From: Coriobacteriaceae bacterium
GTDB taxonomy: Bacteria; Actinomycetota; Coriobacteriia; Coriobacteriales; Atopobiaceae
Length of the DNA stretch: 64,000 bases
Direction: 5' to 3'
Assembly: GCA_004557505.1 (NCBI GenBank)
Contig: SFGZ01000005.1
Location: 62,001-126,000 of the forward strand
How positions within the stretch are numbered: position 1 is the stretch's first letter; every line of letters starts with the position of its first letter. A model generated the notes under the pieces. It saw only the letters and a program-made list of their open reading frames with translations. It ran no database searches and was not told the DNA's origin. This document shows positions 63,903-64,000 of this stretch, piece after piece. A program made the position numbers and the translations under genes.

Positions 63903-64000
63903 TCATCCCGCTTTGAGTGTTTTCAAGCGTTGCTTCTCAAAACCCTTCTCAGCGTATCTTAACTGCGAAAACGTTGCCTTTTGTAGCAGAGCGTTACAGA
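63903..64000 (-). CDS. Partial unknown protein (C-terminus only)
   Basis: A reverse-strand frame open to the window edge, ending at a TGA (63903-63905). The visible C-terminus is Lys-rich and helical (QKATFSQLRYAEKG, then RLKTLKAG). The terminator at 63811 supports a real gene end. It could belong to a restriction locus, but too little is visible for a family call. Confidence 0.35.
   Translation of the reverse strand, partial: CNALLQKATFSQLRYAEKGFEKQRLKTLKAG

Noticed and set aside
1..64000. tRNA or rRNA genes
   Set aside because: No cloverleaf with a GTTCGANNC arm or rRNA-like block was noticed on either strand by eye; a tRNA scan could still find one.
59047..64000. Intact prophage
   Set aside because: No integrase, capsid, terminase or tail genes are present; only a transposase remnant, an Abi gene and a restriction fragment.

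Overview
The window is high-GC, gene-dense bacterial DNA with clear Shine-Dalgarno motifs and frequent ATGA/GTGA stop-start overlaps. Gene content fits an anaerobic, fermentative actinobacterium of the class Coriobacteriia (Olsenella/Atopobiaceae-like): ECF-type vitamin/amino-acid transporters, an L-lactate dehydrogenase-family enzyme, many ABC transporters, LuxR- and OmpR-type two-component systems and no respiratory chain genes. The taxonomic guess is inference from gene content; no rRNA or tRNA gene is present to anchor it.

Layout. 1-3514: molybdate uptake operon modA-modB-modC running into moaA (cut by the window edge). 3732-5615: metallo-beta-lactamase-fold hydrolase, small nitroreductase and the fluoride channel crcB, which has a candidate fluoride riboswitch. 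5747-9285: a tryptophan uptake unit, with promoter, a 26-residue leader peptide carrying three consecutive Trp codons, an overlapping pause hairpin and a strong terminator, then a TrpP-like ECF S component, a fused two-domain ECF ATPase and the ECF T component. 9331-16741: L-lactate (or L-2-hydroxyacid) dehydrogenase, pyroglutamyl peptidase, a small protein, a 1150-residue UPF1-like helicase ending in two DUF5710 modules, and a fused MsrA-MsrB. 16840-20464: a heterodimeric ABC exporter-fold pair behind a DtxR/IdeR-like operator. 21016-23890: release factor 3, a small Cys-containing protein and an AlkD-like glycosylase. 24569-31786: lipoprotein, DUF4428 protein, a LuxR regulator with a histidine kinase and a degenerate kinase-like membrane sensor, and an SPFH protein. 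31860-37690: glyoxalase-family protein, a broken MFS gene, an SGNH lipoprotein, methionine aminopeptidase with SEC-C tail, YhbY, and a frameshifted fructosamine kinase. 38819-43467: LuxR two-component system beside a lantibiotic-immunity-like ABC transporter. 43598-51085: a second ABC pair, an AraC regulator and a second complete ECF transporter (MptD-family S component), with a second copy of the DtxR-like operator. 51356-54293: OmpR/HisKA two-component system with a membrane-anchored C39-like peptidase. 54404-59046: second AraC regulator, remnants of a third ABC gene fused by deletion to a membrane-protein remnant, then an intact membrane protein, a nucleoside hydrolase and an aldo/keto reductase. 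60012-64000: a defence-flavoured accessory end with an Abi-family HEPN protein preceded by a short structured terminator-ended RNA, an IS30 transposase remnant, an unknown 438-residue protein and a type I restriction specificity-subunit fragment.

Most interesting points: (1) a classical tryptophan attenuator placed in front of an ECF tryptophan transporter; (2) a probable small RNA directly upstream of an Abi_2/AbiF-like HEPN gene, the arrangement of an RNA-antitoxin or RNA-guided abortive-infection unit; (3) an 18-bp operator repeated at three loci that ties two ABC pairs, an ECF transporter and a third site into one predicted metal regulon; (4) several families of short dispersed palindromic or TIR-flanked repeats.
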